From NCBI RefSeq assembly GCF_014654895.1, contig NZ_BNBE01000002.1, forward strand, positions 310,001-374,000: a stretch of 64,000 nt of DNA. The letters are read 5' to 3'. A program made the position numbers and the translations under genes. Every line of letters starts with the position of its first letter. The first letter of the stretch is position 1. The stretch is from Streptomyces filamentosus. GTDB taxonomy: Bacteria; Actinomycetota; Actinomycetes; Streptomycetales; Streptomycetaceae. The notes beneath the pieces were generated by a model that made no database searches, was not told the origin of the DNA, and saw only the letters and a program-made list of their open reading frames with translations. Below are positions 23,132 through 30,811 of this stretch, piece after piece.

Positions 23132-25690
23132 TCAGGCGGCCGGGATGAGGGGCTCGGAGTGCAGGGGCAGTCCGGGCAGGGGCGGACGGTCGCCGGCGGC
23201 GGCGTGCAGGGCGTGCAGGACGCCCGCGGTGCCGGTGGCCAGGTCCATCGAGAGGCGGTAGTGCTGGGCGCCGGGGAAGGCCAGGCCGTCCTGGTAGGCG
23301 ATGGCGTGCCAGCTCAGGAGGCGCAGGTGGCGCTGGAGGGCTTCGGAGGCGCCGGGGCGGTCGCGGTGGGCGGCCAGCAGGGTGATCAGGCCGGCGCGGC
23401 CGGTGAAGAGGTCGTTGTAGAGGACGAAGGGGGCGCGGGCCGCGGTCAGCGTGCCGTCGAGGAGGTCGTGGAGGGCGTCGTCGTGGCGGCGGCGCAGGTA
23501 GTGTCCGGCGACCAGGGCCAGGCCGGCGCTGCCGTTGGCGAGGTAGGGCAGCATGCGGGTGCCCTCGCGGAGGTTGACGGCGCCCTCTTCGCTGCGGACG
23601 CAGTGCTCGGCGTCGGCGCGCAGGGCGCGCAGCGCGAGGTCGAGCAGGGCGGGGTCGCGTACCGCCTCGTAGCGGTGGAGGAGGAACGCGGCGGTGCCGG
23701 TGGGGCCGTGCATCAGACCGGTGCGGTGCGGGCCGGGGGCGGGCCTGTCCAGACGGTCCGTCAGCCGTGCGGTGATGTCGTCGAGCCGGTCGGTGAGGTC
23801 GGCGCCGTCGGCGGGGCGGTGCAGGTGGTGCAGGGCGATGCCGATGCCGGCCAGTCCGCCGTGCAGGGAGACGTCGTCGGTCGGGGCGGCGCGCTGGACG
23901 AGCTCCAGGGCCTGCTCGGGCCGGCCCAGCCGGTCCAGGGCGAGGGCCGCGCCGTGCAGTCCCGCGTAGAGCCCGGGGCGCGGGTCGGCGGCGTCGCGGG
24001 CGGCGCGCCAGAGCCATTCGACGTGTTCCTCCCTCACCGGGTGACCGGTGGTGTGGAGGGCGTGCAGGACGCCGGCGGCTCCGTGGGCCAGGGTGTAGCC
24101 GCCGTCGTGGAGGGCGGCGGGGTCGCCGGGGAAGAGCCGGTCGGTGCGTTCGGGGGTGGCGGAGGCGGTCAGGGCGCGGGCCAGCCGGGCTCCCAGGGCG
24201 GACAGGCCGGCGGCTCCGTCCTCCTCGCGGGGCCAGGTCACCGGTGACGGCGCGGACGGGCCGGCCGCGGCGGGCGTGGTGGGGCGGTGCAGTCCGGCGC
24301 GCACCTCCTGCTGCCAGGAGGGCGGCAGGGGAAAGAACTCGGCCGCCGCCGCGAGGAGTTCGTCGAGCTTGCCCGGGTCGAGGTCGATCAGCATGGTCAG
24401 CGGCAGCAGCAGGGCGAGCCGGATGCTGTGCAGGGCGTAGCGGTCGCGGGCGAAGCCCCCGGGGGCGTGCGGTGCGACGAAGCCGGGGCAGCCCATGCTG
24501 GGCGGCGTGTCGATGCCGGGGCGGTGCGCGGTCTCGAAGTCGATGAGGCAGATCCGGCCGTCGGGCCGCAGCAGGACGTTGGTGGGGTGCAGGTCGCCGA
24601 AGGCCCAGCCGCGTTCGTGCACGGCGTCCAGGGCCCGGCTCAGCTGGTCGGTGATGTCCTCGACGCGGGCGGCGTACTGGGCGAGGGCTTCGGGGGTGGG
24701 GTCGGGGCGGACGACGGGGTTGTTGCGGGCCATGAACTGGCGCAGCGTCTCGCCCTCGACGTACTCCTCGGCCAGGTAGTGGTGCTCCCAGACGGTGAAA
24801 CGGTTCAGCAGACGGGGGACCCAGGGCAGGCCGTCGAGGGCCCGCAGGGCGCGCTCCTCCTGCTCCAGGCGGGTGACCGCGTCCGTGCCGGAGCCGTCCA
24901 GCCCGGCGAGCGGACGGGCCTCGCGCAGGACCACCTCGCCGCCCTCCGCGTCACGGGCCCGGTAGATCCCGCCGCCGTTGGAGAAGTGCAGGGCTGCCTC
25001 GACCTGGTACGGGAAGGGGTCCATGCTCTGCCGGTCGTGGGCGCGCAGGGCCTCGCTCAGGACGTCGGGCGGGGTCAGCCAGGCCGGCAGCTGGAAGTAC
25101 GGTTCGCGCCGGTCGGGGACGAGGGAGCCGTCGGGCGCCTCGATGGCGAGGATCCGGGTGCCGTCGGGCTCGGTGCACCAGCGTTCCCGGAAGCCGCCGT
25201 AACGGACGTAGAGGGGACCGTCGTTGTAGCGGAGGTCGCCGAGGATGTAGGGACCGGTGAAGCCGGAGAGGCGCCGGTCGAGGTCGGTCAGGACGGTGGC
25301 GAGGCGCGCCTCGTCGGCGGGGTAGAGGGTGAGGAGCTTGCCGCTGCTGCCGCGCCGGGCGTACTTGCCGTTGTTGAGCAGGTGGATGCGGTGGGTGGGC
25401 AGGAACTTGTGCGCCACGCGTTCGCGGACGCAGTACTCGGTGACCAGGTCGACGACGCGCTCGGCGTCCTCGGTGGTGGACGAGACGTGGATCTTGTAGC
25501 CCTGGCCGGGCAGGGCCGGGTCGTCGGGGCCCTCGGGCACCAGGTGCACCCAGCTGGCCGTCTCGTGCCGGCGGAAGCCCTCGGGGGTCTCGCGGTCGGC
25601 GGCCGCGAAGCGCCGCTGGTCACCGCCGCCGGCGGGGTGGTCGTAGAACAGCGGGTCCGCCCCGGCGTACACGTGATGGTTGCCTCGCAT
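23132..25690 (-). CDS. lanKC: class III lanthipeptide synthetase LanKC
   Basis: 852 residues in the lyase-kinase-cyclase order. The N-terminal 200 residues hold the phospho-Ser/Thr lyase region (YKIHVSSTTEDAERVVDL, HKFLPTHRIHLLNNGKYARR). The kinase at about 210-500 shows LAEEYVEGETL, AFGDLHPTNVLL (catalytic Asp and Asn) and LIDFETAH. The C-terminal 350 residues are a LanC-like alpha-barrel with repeats such as LHGGLAGIGIALHHL and LATGTAGVLHALHAA, but without the zinc-ligand WCxG and CH motifs, which separates it from class IV LanL. It dehydrates Ser/Thr and forms lanthionine or labionin in the six downstream precursors. ATG at 25690 is preceded by GAAGGGGTGG. Confidence 0.92.
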   Translation of the reverse strand: MRGNHHVYAGADPLFYDHPAGGGDQRRFAAADRETPEGFRRHETASWVHLVPEGPDDPALPGQGYKIHVSSTTEDAERVVDLVTEYCVRERVAHKFLPTHRIHLLNNGKYARRGSSGKLLTLYPADEARLATVLTDLDRRLSGFTGPYILGDLRYNDGPLYVRYGGFRERWCTEPDGTRILAIEAPDGSLVPDRREPYFQLPAWLTPPDVLSEALRAHDRQSMDPFPYQVEAALHFSNGGGIYRARDAEGGEVVLREARPLAGLDGSGTDAVTRLEQEERALRALDGLPWVPRLLNRFTVWEHHYLAEEYVEGETLRQFMARNNPVVRPDPTPEALAQYAARVEDITDQLSRALDAVHERGWAFGDLHPTNVLLRPDGRICLIDFETAHRPGIDTPPSMGCPGFVAPHAPGGFARDRYALHSIRLALLLPLTMLIDLDPGKLDELLAAAAEFFPLPPSWQQEVRAGLHRPTTPAAAGPSAPSPVTWPREEDGAAGLSALGARLARALTASATPERTDRLFPGDPAALHDGGYTLAHGAAGVLHALHTTGHPVREEHVEWLWRAARDAADPRPGLYAGLHGAALALDRLGRPEQALELVQRAAPTDDVSLHGGLAGIGIALHHLHRPADGADLTDRLDDITARLTDRLDRPAPGPHRTGLMHGPTGTAAFLLHRYEAVRDPALLDLALRALRADAEHCVRSEEGAVNLREGTRMLPYLANGSAGLALVAGHYLRRRHDDALHDLLDGTLTAARAPFVLYNDLFTGRAGLITLLAAHRDRPGASEALQRHLRLLSWHAIAYQDGLAFPGAQHYRLSMDLATGTAGVLHALHAAAGDRPPLPGLPLHSEPLIPAA

Positions 25691-26083
25691 TCGTTCCACC
25701 CCTTCCCGATCGCTGCCGATCGGCTCTCGGCCGGTCACCGGCCGGTCCATGAACGCTTCCGTCCTGCGCGGTCGGCGGGAATCGCCGCCGCGTCACCGGA
25801 TCCGGACTCCTCGTCCGGTCCTCGGGACCCGTTTCCGGTCCCTGCTCCCCCGGCCTCTCGTCCGGCTCTCGGGGGTCGCGTCCGGTTCCCGGATCTTCGT
25901 TTCGCTTCCCTCCGGTTCTCGTCCGGGAGAGAATCTTCCGGGAGGGTTTTCCGCGAAGTCTTCCTCAAGGGTTCCCGGAAGCTCTCGGGAGGTTTTCCCG
26001 GAGGTCATTCGGGCGACTGTCGCGGTTTCCAGCCTTTTCTTCGCGGGTTCCTGCGGATTGTTCCGGGGCCTTTCGGGTTTCCG
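25691..26083 (-). other. non-coding leader between orphan peptide and lanKC
   Basis: About 390 bases. The minus strand is purine-rich, with recurring elements of the type TCCGGGAAAACC, TCCGGGAACC and GGAAAACCCTCCCGG that could pair into alternative hairpins ahead of lanKC. The open frames here look accidental. It may hold the lanKC promoter and an attenuator. Confidence 0.4.
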
Positions 26084-26197
26084 TCAGGCGACGACCCAGG
26101 TGGTGTTCTTCCGGCTCTCGCGGCCGAAGACGTCACCGTTGTCCAGGGCGTCGTTGGAGTCGGAGAGGAAGGCCGGGGTGGTGTTGATGCCGCTCAT
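26084..26197 (-). CDS. 37-residue orphan peptide, possible second RiPP precursor
   Basis: The peptide starts MSGINTTPAFLSDSNDALDN and ends FGRESRKNTTWVVA. It has no Cys and no I/LxxLQ leader motif, so it is not another copy of the lanthipeptide precursors. The translation start AGGAACCCCAGATGAG is nearly the same as the GGGAACCCCTCATG starts of the precursors, and it lies on the same strand just upstream of lanKC. Possible roles are a different modified peptide or a signalling peptide. I do not recognise a family. Confidence 0.65.
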   Translation of the reverse strand: MSGINTTPAFLSDSNDALDNGDVFGRESRKNTTWVVA

Positions 26198-26363
26198 CTG
26201 GGGTTCCTGCTTTCTTGGGTGAGGGAGCGTCTGTGTGGTGGGTGTGACGCACGGGCCGCATGAGGTGGATGTCGTCTCGTGGGCTGTGCATCGGGTGGTG
26301 CGGGTGGGGCTGGTGGGACAGGTGGTGTCTGGGTGAGCGCTGCGGCCTGATGGGGCCGGGGGC

Positions 26364-26585
26364 TCAGCCGCCCCAGGTCACGTCCTCCACGGAGGGGGTG
26401 GGCGTGGGGGTGGGCTCCGCCTGTCCCTGCGCCGGCGTGGGCTCGGGCTGCGCCGGGGCGGGGGTGGTGGCGACGGTTCCGGGGGAAGCGGGGGACGAGG
26501 AGTCGGCGGCGTTCGCCGCGACGCTCGTGGCTCCGAAGACGATCAGGGCGCCGGCGGCGAGGGAGGCGATGCGACGGACTGTCAT
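26364..26585 (-). CDS. small secreted Pro/Thr-rich peptide ending DVTWGG
   Basis: 73 residues. A Sec signal peptide (RRIASLAAGALIVFGATSVA, cleavage near ANA/AD) is followed by a low-complexity Pro/Thr/Ala/Gln segment and the C-terminus PSVEDVTWGG. The small mature part has no Cys. AGAGGA lies 8-9 bases before the ATG. The terminal xxTW is shared with the neighbouring 37-residue peptide (NTTWVVA), which may be chance or a common recognition tail. Its role is unknown; it could be a surface or signalling peptide of the lanthipeptide locus. Confidence 0.65.
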   Translation of the reverse strand: MTVRRIASLAAGALIVFGATSVAANAADSSSPASPGTVATTPAPAQPEPTPAQGQAEPTPTPTPSVEDVTWGG

Positions 26586-26660
26586 TTCAATTCCTCTCGT
26601 GTGTGGATCGTCCGGGGGAACCGCTTCCGGTTCCCGATTCCCGCTTTCCTGCTTTCCTGT

Positions 26661-26700
26661 TCTTCTTGCTCTTCTTGCTCTTCTTGCTCTTCTTGCTTTC
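26661..26700 (-). repeat. 9-bp tandem repeat AGCAAGAAG
   Basis: Four to five head-to-tail copies of AGCAAGAAG (minus strand), 75-115 bases upstream of the secreted-peptide ATG. On RNA this is an unstructured purine tract. A minus-strand open frame crossing it gives a Glu-Gln-Glu repeat and ends in an ATGA overlap with the secreted-peptide start. Confidence 0.75.
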
Positions 26701-26766
26701 CGGCCGGCCCTCGTGCGGCTGCCGATGGCTCTACTTTGACCCCTGGAGGAAGCCTGGGGAATGGCT

Positions 26767-26810
26767 GGAGGGTGGACGGATCCTGCAGTGGCATAAGCCG
26801 TCCACCCTCC
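26767..26810. promoter_or_regulatory. 13-bp perfect inverted repeat containing GCATAAGCCGTCCACC
   Basis: GGAGGGTGGACGG (26767-26779) and CCGTCCACCCTCC (26798-26810) are exact inverted copies with an 18-base spacer. The right arm forms part of GCATAAGCCGTCCACC, which recurs with one mismatch at 28441-28456 upstream of the LuxR-type regulator. It is a candidate binding site for that regulator. It could alternatively terminate the GNAT gene to its right. Confidence 0.6.
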
Positions 26811-26897
26811 CCCGCGTCTGGCCGGAACCGGCCCGGGGCCCTCGGAGAACCCTCCGCACGCCCGCCACCAGCCCTTTCGGCGCCGGAAGGGGGTGGC

Positions 26898-27703
26898 TCA
26901 GGAGTTGACGGCGTGTTCGGTGAACCGGCCGCAGGAGTGGAACCCCAAGCGGCGGTAGACGGGTTCGCCCTCGGCCGACGCCTGGAGGACCGCGATGCGG
27001 TGGTCCCGGGCGCGGGCCGCGTGGAGGGCCGCGAGCGTGATGGCGCCGCCGTAGCCGCGGCGGCGGTGGGCGGCCAGGGTCGAGATGTTGTAGACGCCGG
27101 CGACGTCCGCGTGGTGGAACACCTCGGCCGAGCAGACCGGGCGGCCGTCCGCGTAGCCGACCAGGTAGTGGGCCGGGCACCGCGCGGCCAGTGCCCGCGG
27201 GGCGGCCCGGGCGAAGAAGCTGCGGACGGTGTCGGCCGGCGGGTCCCAGTTCGCGGCGAGGACCATGGCGTAGTCGGCGAGCTGCTCGGGCGTGGTCACC
27301 TGCCGGATGTCGAGGCCCTGGGCGGCGGGCGGCGGCAGGGTGCCGTCGAGTTCCGCCCACATCGCCGTCTCGTGTTCGGACACGGGGAGGCCGGCCGCCG
27401 CCAGGCGGGCGGAGAGGTCCACGGGGGTCAGGCGGGTCCCACCCACCAGGAGAAGGGGCGGCCGGTACCGGCCAGGGCCTCTGCGGTCGCGGTGATGCGG
27501 GCCTCGGCGTCTGCGGCGGTGAAGCGGGCCGCGGCGACGATGTTGAAGGTGTCGTCGTCCAGGCCGCTGTCCGCGACCAGGAGGTCACCGGTGTCCGTGA
27601 CGGTCGCGCCGGCCATGCCGCGGTGGAGGTGGCAGGCGTGCTCCGCCAGGTTGCGTTCCATCCGGTCCAGCAGACCGGCCCGGTCGGGGGAGAGATCGTT
27701 CAC
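26898..27703 (-). pseudogene. GNAT acetyltransferase split by a frameshift
   Basis: The N-terminal half (NDLSPDRAGLLDRMERNLAE to TGRPFSWWVGPA) runs in one frame to a TGA near 27428-27430. The C-terminal half (TPVDLSARLAAAGLPVSEHE, then VYNISTLAAHRRRGYGGAIT, the acetyl-CoA motif, and VYRRLGFHSCGRF) runs in the next frame to 26898. Restoring one C in the GCCTGACCCC region joins them into a normal two-part acetyltransferase of about 267 residues. It is either a recent mutation or an error in the sequence. It lies between the RiPP genes and their putative regulator. The GTG at 27703 is the likely start. Confidence 0.7.
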
Positions 27704-28073
27704 GGTGATCGATCCCAGCACGGCCGAGCAGGGGCCGCACGCGATTTCGGGGGCGGCCGGCGACCGTGTCGAGGCGGGGTCTTCGCACGATGCGGTACGG
27801 CCCCGGGAGCGGCCCGGCCGGAGACCCGCCGCCTGCGGGACACGAGGCGCGGGGATACGTGGGGGGCACCGGGCCCGGGAGCTCGGGACGCGGGCCCTGA
27901 GACCCCGGGCGCGGGCCTCAGGCCATCGCCTGCTGCCCGCCGCCCACGAGTCTCGAATCCCACACGTCACGCATCACGCGTCATAGGTCGTACGGGGGGG
28001 TACGCCGGTCGCTCGACGTCGCGTCGTCGCTCACCTCGACGTCGTACCGGAACTTACGGGGCGAGGGCCCGCG
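27704..28073. other. gene-free stretch
   Basis: About 370 bases between the frameshifted GNAT gene and the 100-residue protein gene. I see no gene or clear hairpin here; it presumably holds the GNAT promoter. Confidence 0.4.
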
Positions 28074-28376
28074 TCACGAGTCCCAGACGTCCCAGGGCGC
28101 GTCGATCAGGGCCGCGCCGGAGCCGATCAGCTCCCAGCCGCGCAGGGGTCCGGGGGCCTGGAGGGCGCGGACGCAGAGCCGGGACGCGTTGCGTTCGGCC
28201 TCGGCGAGGGTGGGAGTCGTGAAGAACAGTCCCAGCACCCAGTCGTCGCCGGACTCGTGGACGCTGACGTGCTCCAGGCACTCCGCGTCCCGGGCCTGGC
28301 AGCAGACGAAACCGGCGGTGTGAGAAGGGAGTTGCTGACCTGTGGGGGCCCTCAGGCGGGCGTGCACGAGATACAT
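28074..28376 (-). CDS. conserved-looking 100-residue protein of unknown function
   Basis: The protein begins MYLVHARLRAPTGQQLPSHT and contains VCCQARDAECLEHVSVHESG and LGLFFTTPTLAEAERNASRL, a compact alpha-beta pattern like small ferredoxin-fold domains. No membrane segment or signal is present. TTGAGGA lies upstream of the chosen ATG. It is divergent from the LuxR-type gene, and the shared GCATAA motif lies between the two, so both may be regulated together. I do not recognise a family. Confidence 0.65.
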   Translation of the reverse strand: MYLVHARLRAPTGQQLPSHTAGFVCCQARDAECLEHVSVHESGDDWVLGLFFTTPTLAEAERNASRLCVRALQAPGPLRGWELIGSGAALIDAPWDVWDS

Positions 28377-28440
28377 GAACCCGATCCTCAAGGCCCTCGG
28401 AACCCCCCACAAGCAGACAAGCCGGGCCGCTTCCGGCCAT

Positions 28441-28456
28441 GCATAAACCGTCCACC
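28441..28456 (+). promoter_or_regulatory. GCATAAACCGTCCACC motif in the regulator promoter
   Basis: It matches 15 of 16 bases of the motif at 26791-26806. It is placed 67 bases before the GTG of the LuxR-type gene and 65 bases before the divergent 100-residue protein gene, a position suited to autoregulation. Confidence 0.5.
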
Positions 28457-28472
28457 TGTGCGAGGAGACACA

Positions 28473-28499
28473 ATGCCTTTACAATCCGTGCACTCCTAA
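28473..28499 (+). CDS. possible 8-residue leader peptide
   Basis: ATGCCTTTACAATCC opens an 8-codon frame (MPLQSVHS, TAA) behind a strong GAGGAG site 9 bases upstream, ending 23 bases before the GTG of the regulator. It contains a rare-for-this-genome TTA codon. It may act as an upstream frame controlling regulator translation. Confidence 0.35.
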   Translation: MPLQSVHS

Positions 28500-28522
28500 G
28501 GCGGCCAAGGAAAGGTCGAACA

Positions 28523-29515
28523 GTGCTGGACATACTGGGACTCGACACCGACGCGGAACGCGTCTACCGCGCCATGCTCGGCCGTCCCCAAGACGGCGTG
28601 GCCGAACTGGCCCGCCTGCTGTCCATGACCGAGGACCAGGTGCGCGCGGGTCTCGACCGGCTCAGCGAACTCGCCCTCGTACACCCCTCCGCCCGGGAGG
28701 GCGCGGGCTTCAGGGCCATCAGCCCCGAGACCGCCATGGAGGTCCTCCTCGCCCGCCAGCAGGCCGAACTCGCGGCCCAGCAGATGCGCGTGGAAGCCTC
28801 GCGGGCCGCCGCCGCCCAGCTCATCGCCGAGTGCTCGGCCCTGCGGCCCCGCTCCCCCGACGCCGAGTCCGAACAGCTCACCGGCCCCGAGGAGATACGC
28901 GAGCGGCTCGCCCGCCTCGCCTCCCGCGCCACCCAGGAGATCACCACCTTCGCCCCCGGCGGCGCCCACACCACCGCCGACCTGGAGGCCAGCCGCACCC
29001 CCAACGCCGAGCTGCTCCAGCGCGGCATCCGCATGCGGACCGTCTACCTGGACAGCGTCCGCAACCACCAGCCCACCCTCGACCACGTCGACTGGCTCAA
29101 CACCCACGGCGCCCAGGTCCGCACCAGCCCCACCCTCCCCATCCGCATGATCATCGCCGACCGCACCCACGCCGTCCTGCCCGTCGACACCAACGACGCG
29201 CGCGTGGGGGCCGTCGTCCTCCACGGGGCCGGTACCGTCGCCGCCCTGTGCGCGCTCTTCGAGAGCGTCTGGAACACCGCCACCCCCCTCGGGCACACGC
29301 CGCAGGCCGACCCCAACGGCCTTCCCCCGCAGGAGACCGCCACCCTCCACCTCCTCGCCCAGGGGCACACGGACGAGACCATCGCCAAGCACCTCGGCGT
29401 CTCCCCCCGCACCGCCCGCCGCATCGCCGCCGACCTCATGGAGCGCCTGGGGGCCCGCTCCCGCTTCCAGGCGGGAGCCAACGCCGCCCACCACGGCTGG
29501 CTCCCCAAACCCTGA
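28523..29515 (+). CDS. TrmB-like / LuxR-type transcriptional regulator
   Basis: 330 residues. The N-terminus (LDILGLDTDAERVYRAMLGR, VAELARLLSMTEDQVRAGLD) is a TrmB-type winged helix. A central domain of about 150 residues (ITTFAPGG, MRTVYLDSVRNH, RMIIADRTHAVLPVD) resembles the ligand-sensing part of these proteins. The C-terminus LPPQETATLHLLAQGHTDET and IAKHLGVSPRTARRIAADLM is a LuxR-type HTH. Such two-HTH regulators are often linked to small-peptide genes in Streptomyces, and this is the only regulator next to the lanthipeptide locus. The GTG is fixed by AAGGAAAGG. A TTA codon in the upstream mini-ORF could tie expression to bldA. Confidence 0.85.
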   Translation: MLDILGLDTDAERVYRAMLGRPQDGVAELARLLSMTEDQVRAGLDRLSELALVHPSAREGAGFRAISPETAMEVLLARQQAELAAQQMRVEASRAAAAQLIAECSALRPRSPDAESEQLTGPEEIRERLARLASRATQEITTFAPGGAHTTADLEASRTPNAELLQRGIRMRTVYLDSVRNHQPTLDHVDWLNTHGAQVRTSPTLPIRMIIADRTHAVLPVDTNDARVGAVVLHGAGTVAALCALFESVWNTATPLGHTPQADPNGLPPQETATLHLLAQGHTDETIAKHLGVSPRTARRIAADLMERLGARSRFQAGANAAHHGWLPKP

Positions 29516-29517
29516 GA

Positions 29518-29559
29518 CCGGCCCCGCCGAAAGCCCCGGCTACGGCCGGGCGGGGCCGG
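29518..29559. terminator. bidirectional hairpin between convergent genes
   Basis: CCGGCCCCGCC (29518-29528) pairs perfectly with GGCGGGGCCGG (29549-29559). It lies between the LuxR-type gene and the convergent EF-hand gene and covers the end of the latter. Confidence 0.65.
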
Positions 29560-30124
29560 AGGGGAGGGAGGCGGGGCGGCCCATCCACCAGTTGCCGGTG
29601 GCGGCGGGGTCCGAGCTGGTCCAGAACTCGATGACGGCGGAGGTGAACTCGTCGGGCGACAGCACGCCGTCGCCGTCGGTGTCGAGGTGGCCGAACGCCT
29701 CGGCCGCGCTCTCCTCGGTGAGCCCCGGGAAGTGCCCGCGCTGGAAGGCGAGGAACTCGGCGGGGCTGATCCGGCCGTCCTCGTCGAGGTCGGCGATCCG
29801 GAGGTAGGTCGCGGCGATCCCGCCGAGTGCGGCCCTGGCGGCCTCGGGGTCGTCGGCCAGCGTGCGGGTCGAGGCGACGAACCGGTCCTTGGGGATGCCC
29901 CGGCTGCCGGCCGGGAGGAACGGCAGGTGCACCTCCCGCCAGATCGCCGTGTAGGCGCCGATGATCCGCTCCTCCTCGGGGGAGCCCTCGGCATGGCCGA
30001 GTGAGGACGCCACCCGGCGGCCCATCTCCACGTGGTCCTCCTCCGTCAGCACGCCGCTGCCGTCCACGTCGAGCTGGTCGAAACCCCGCTCGATCTTCGC
30101 CGTCAGGAACTCCTGACCGTCCAT
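29540..30124 (-). CDS. EF-hand calcium-binding protein (calerythrin-like)
   Basis: 194 residues with three canonical 12-residue EF loops: DVDGSGVLTEED near 18, DLDEDGRISPAE near 112 and DTDGDGVLSPDE near 146. A fourth, degenerate hand is likely between the first two. This fits the calerythrin/CabB sarcoplasmic-type proteins of actinomycetes, cytosolic calcium buffers or sensors. No signal or membrane segment is present. ATG at 30124 is used because the domain starts there. Confidence 0.9.
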   Translation of the reverse strand: MDGQEFLTAKIERGFDQLDVDGSGVLTEEDHVEMGRRVASSLGHAEGSPEEERIIGAYTAIWREVHLPFLPAGSRGIPKDRFVASTRTLADDPEAARAALGGIAATYLRIADLDEDGRISPAEFLAFQRGHFPGLTEESAAEAFGHLDTDGDGVLSPDEFTSAVIEFWTSSDPAATGNWWMGRPASLPSGPARP

Positions 30125-30257
30125 CACCGCTCCTCGTGGGTCGTCGTGTCGGCGGCAGGACACGGGAAATCGGCCTGCCACGCGGGGCAACGAGGAAACG
30201 GCCCCGAGGAAACGTCCTTCCCCTCGGCACGTCGGGCGCGGCGGGCGGCGGGCCGGG

Positions 30258-30635
30258 TCAGACCGCCGAGAGGAGGTCCACCACGAAGACCAGCGTCGAA
30301 CCCGGCGGGATGAGCGGGGTGGGCGACTGCTTGCCGTAGCCGAGGCGCGGGGGGACGACGATCTCCCGGCGGCCGCCCACCCGCATGCCCCGCACTCCCC
30401 GGTCCCAGCCCTTGATGACCCGGCCGCCGCCCACGGCGAACTTGAACGGCTGGTCCCGGTCCCAGGAGGCGTCGAACTCCTTCCCTGACGCGAAGGTGAC
30501 CCCGACGTAGTGGACCCGGACCACCATGCCCGGCTTGGCCTCGGCCCCGTCCCCCACGACCAGGTCGCGGACGGTCAGCTCGGTGGGGGCCTCCCCCTCG
30601 GGGACCTCGACCTCGGGCTTCGTCAGTTCGCTCAT
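30258..30635 (-). CDS. FKBP-type peptidyl-prolyl cis-trans isomerase
   Basis: 125 residues, a single FKBP domain. VRVHYVGVTFASGKEFDASW, GGGRVIKGWDRGVRGMRVGG and PPRLGYGKQ carry the active-site Tyr, Asp, Trp and Tyr positions. It catalyses proline isomerisation in the cytoplasm, as no signal peptide is present. ATG at 30635 follows GGAGAGCGGTGAGG. Confidence 0.9.
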   Translation of the reverse strand: MSELTKPEVEVPEGEAPTELTVRDLVVGDGAEAKPGMVVRVHYVGVTFASGKEFDASWDRDQPFKFAVGGGRVIKGWDRGVRGMRVGGRREIVVPPRLGYGKQSPTPLIPPGSTLVFVVDLLSAV

Positions 30636-30811
30636 CACGGCCTCACCGCTCTCCTCCGCAGGCCCTCGCACGGTCCTGCCGGCCGCATGGACGTTCCATG
30701 CCGCAGGCAGCCACGCTACCGAGGAGCACGGGGCCGGCCGCGTACCGGTACGCGGGTCGCCGTCCGGGCGGGCCGGGCCGGGCCCCGTAGCCACCGCCGT
30801 GCTCGCCTCCG

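Noticed and set aside
23132..25690. Class IV LanL
   Set aside because: The cyclase region lacks the zinc-ligand Cys/His motifs, and the precursors are of class III type.
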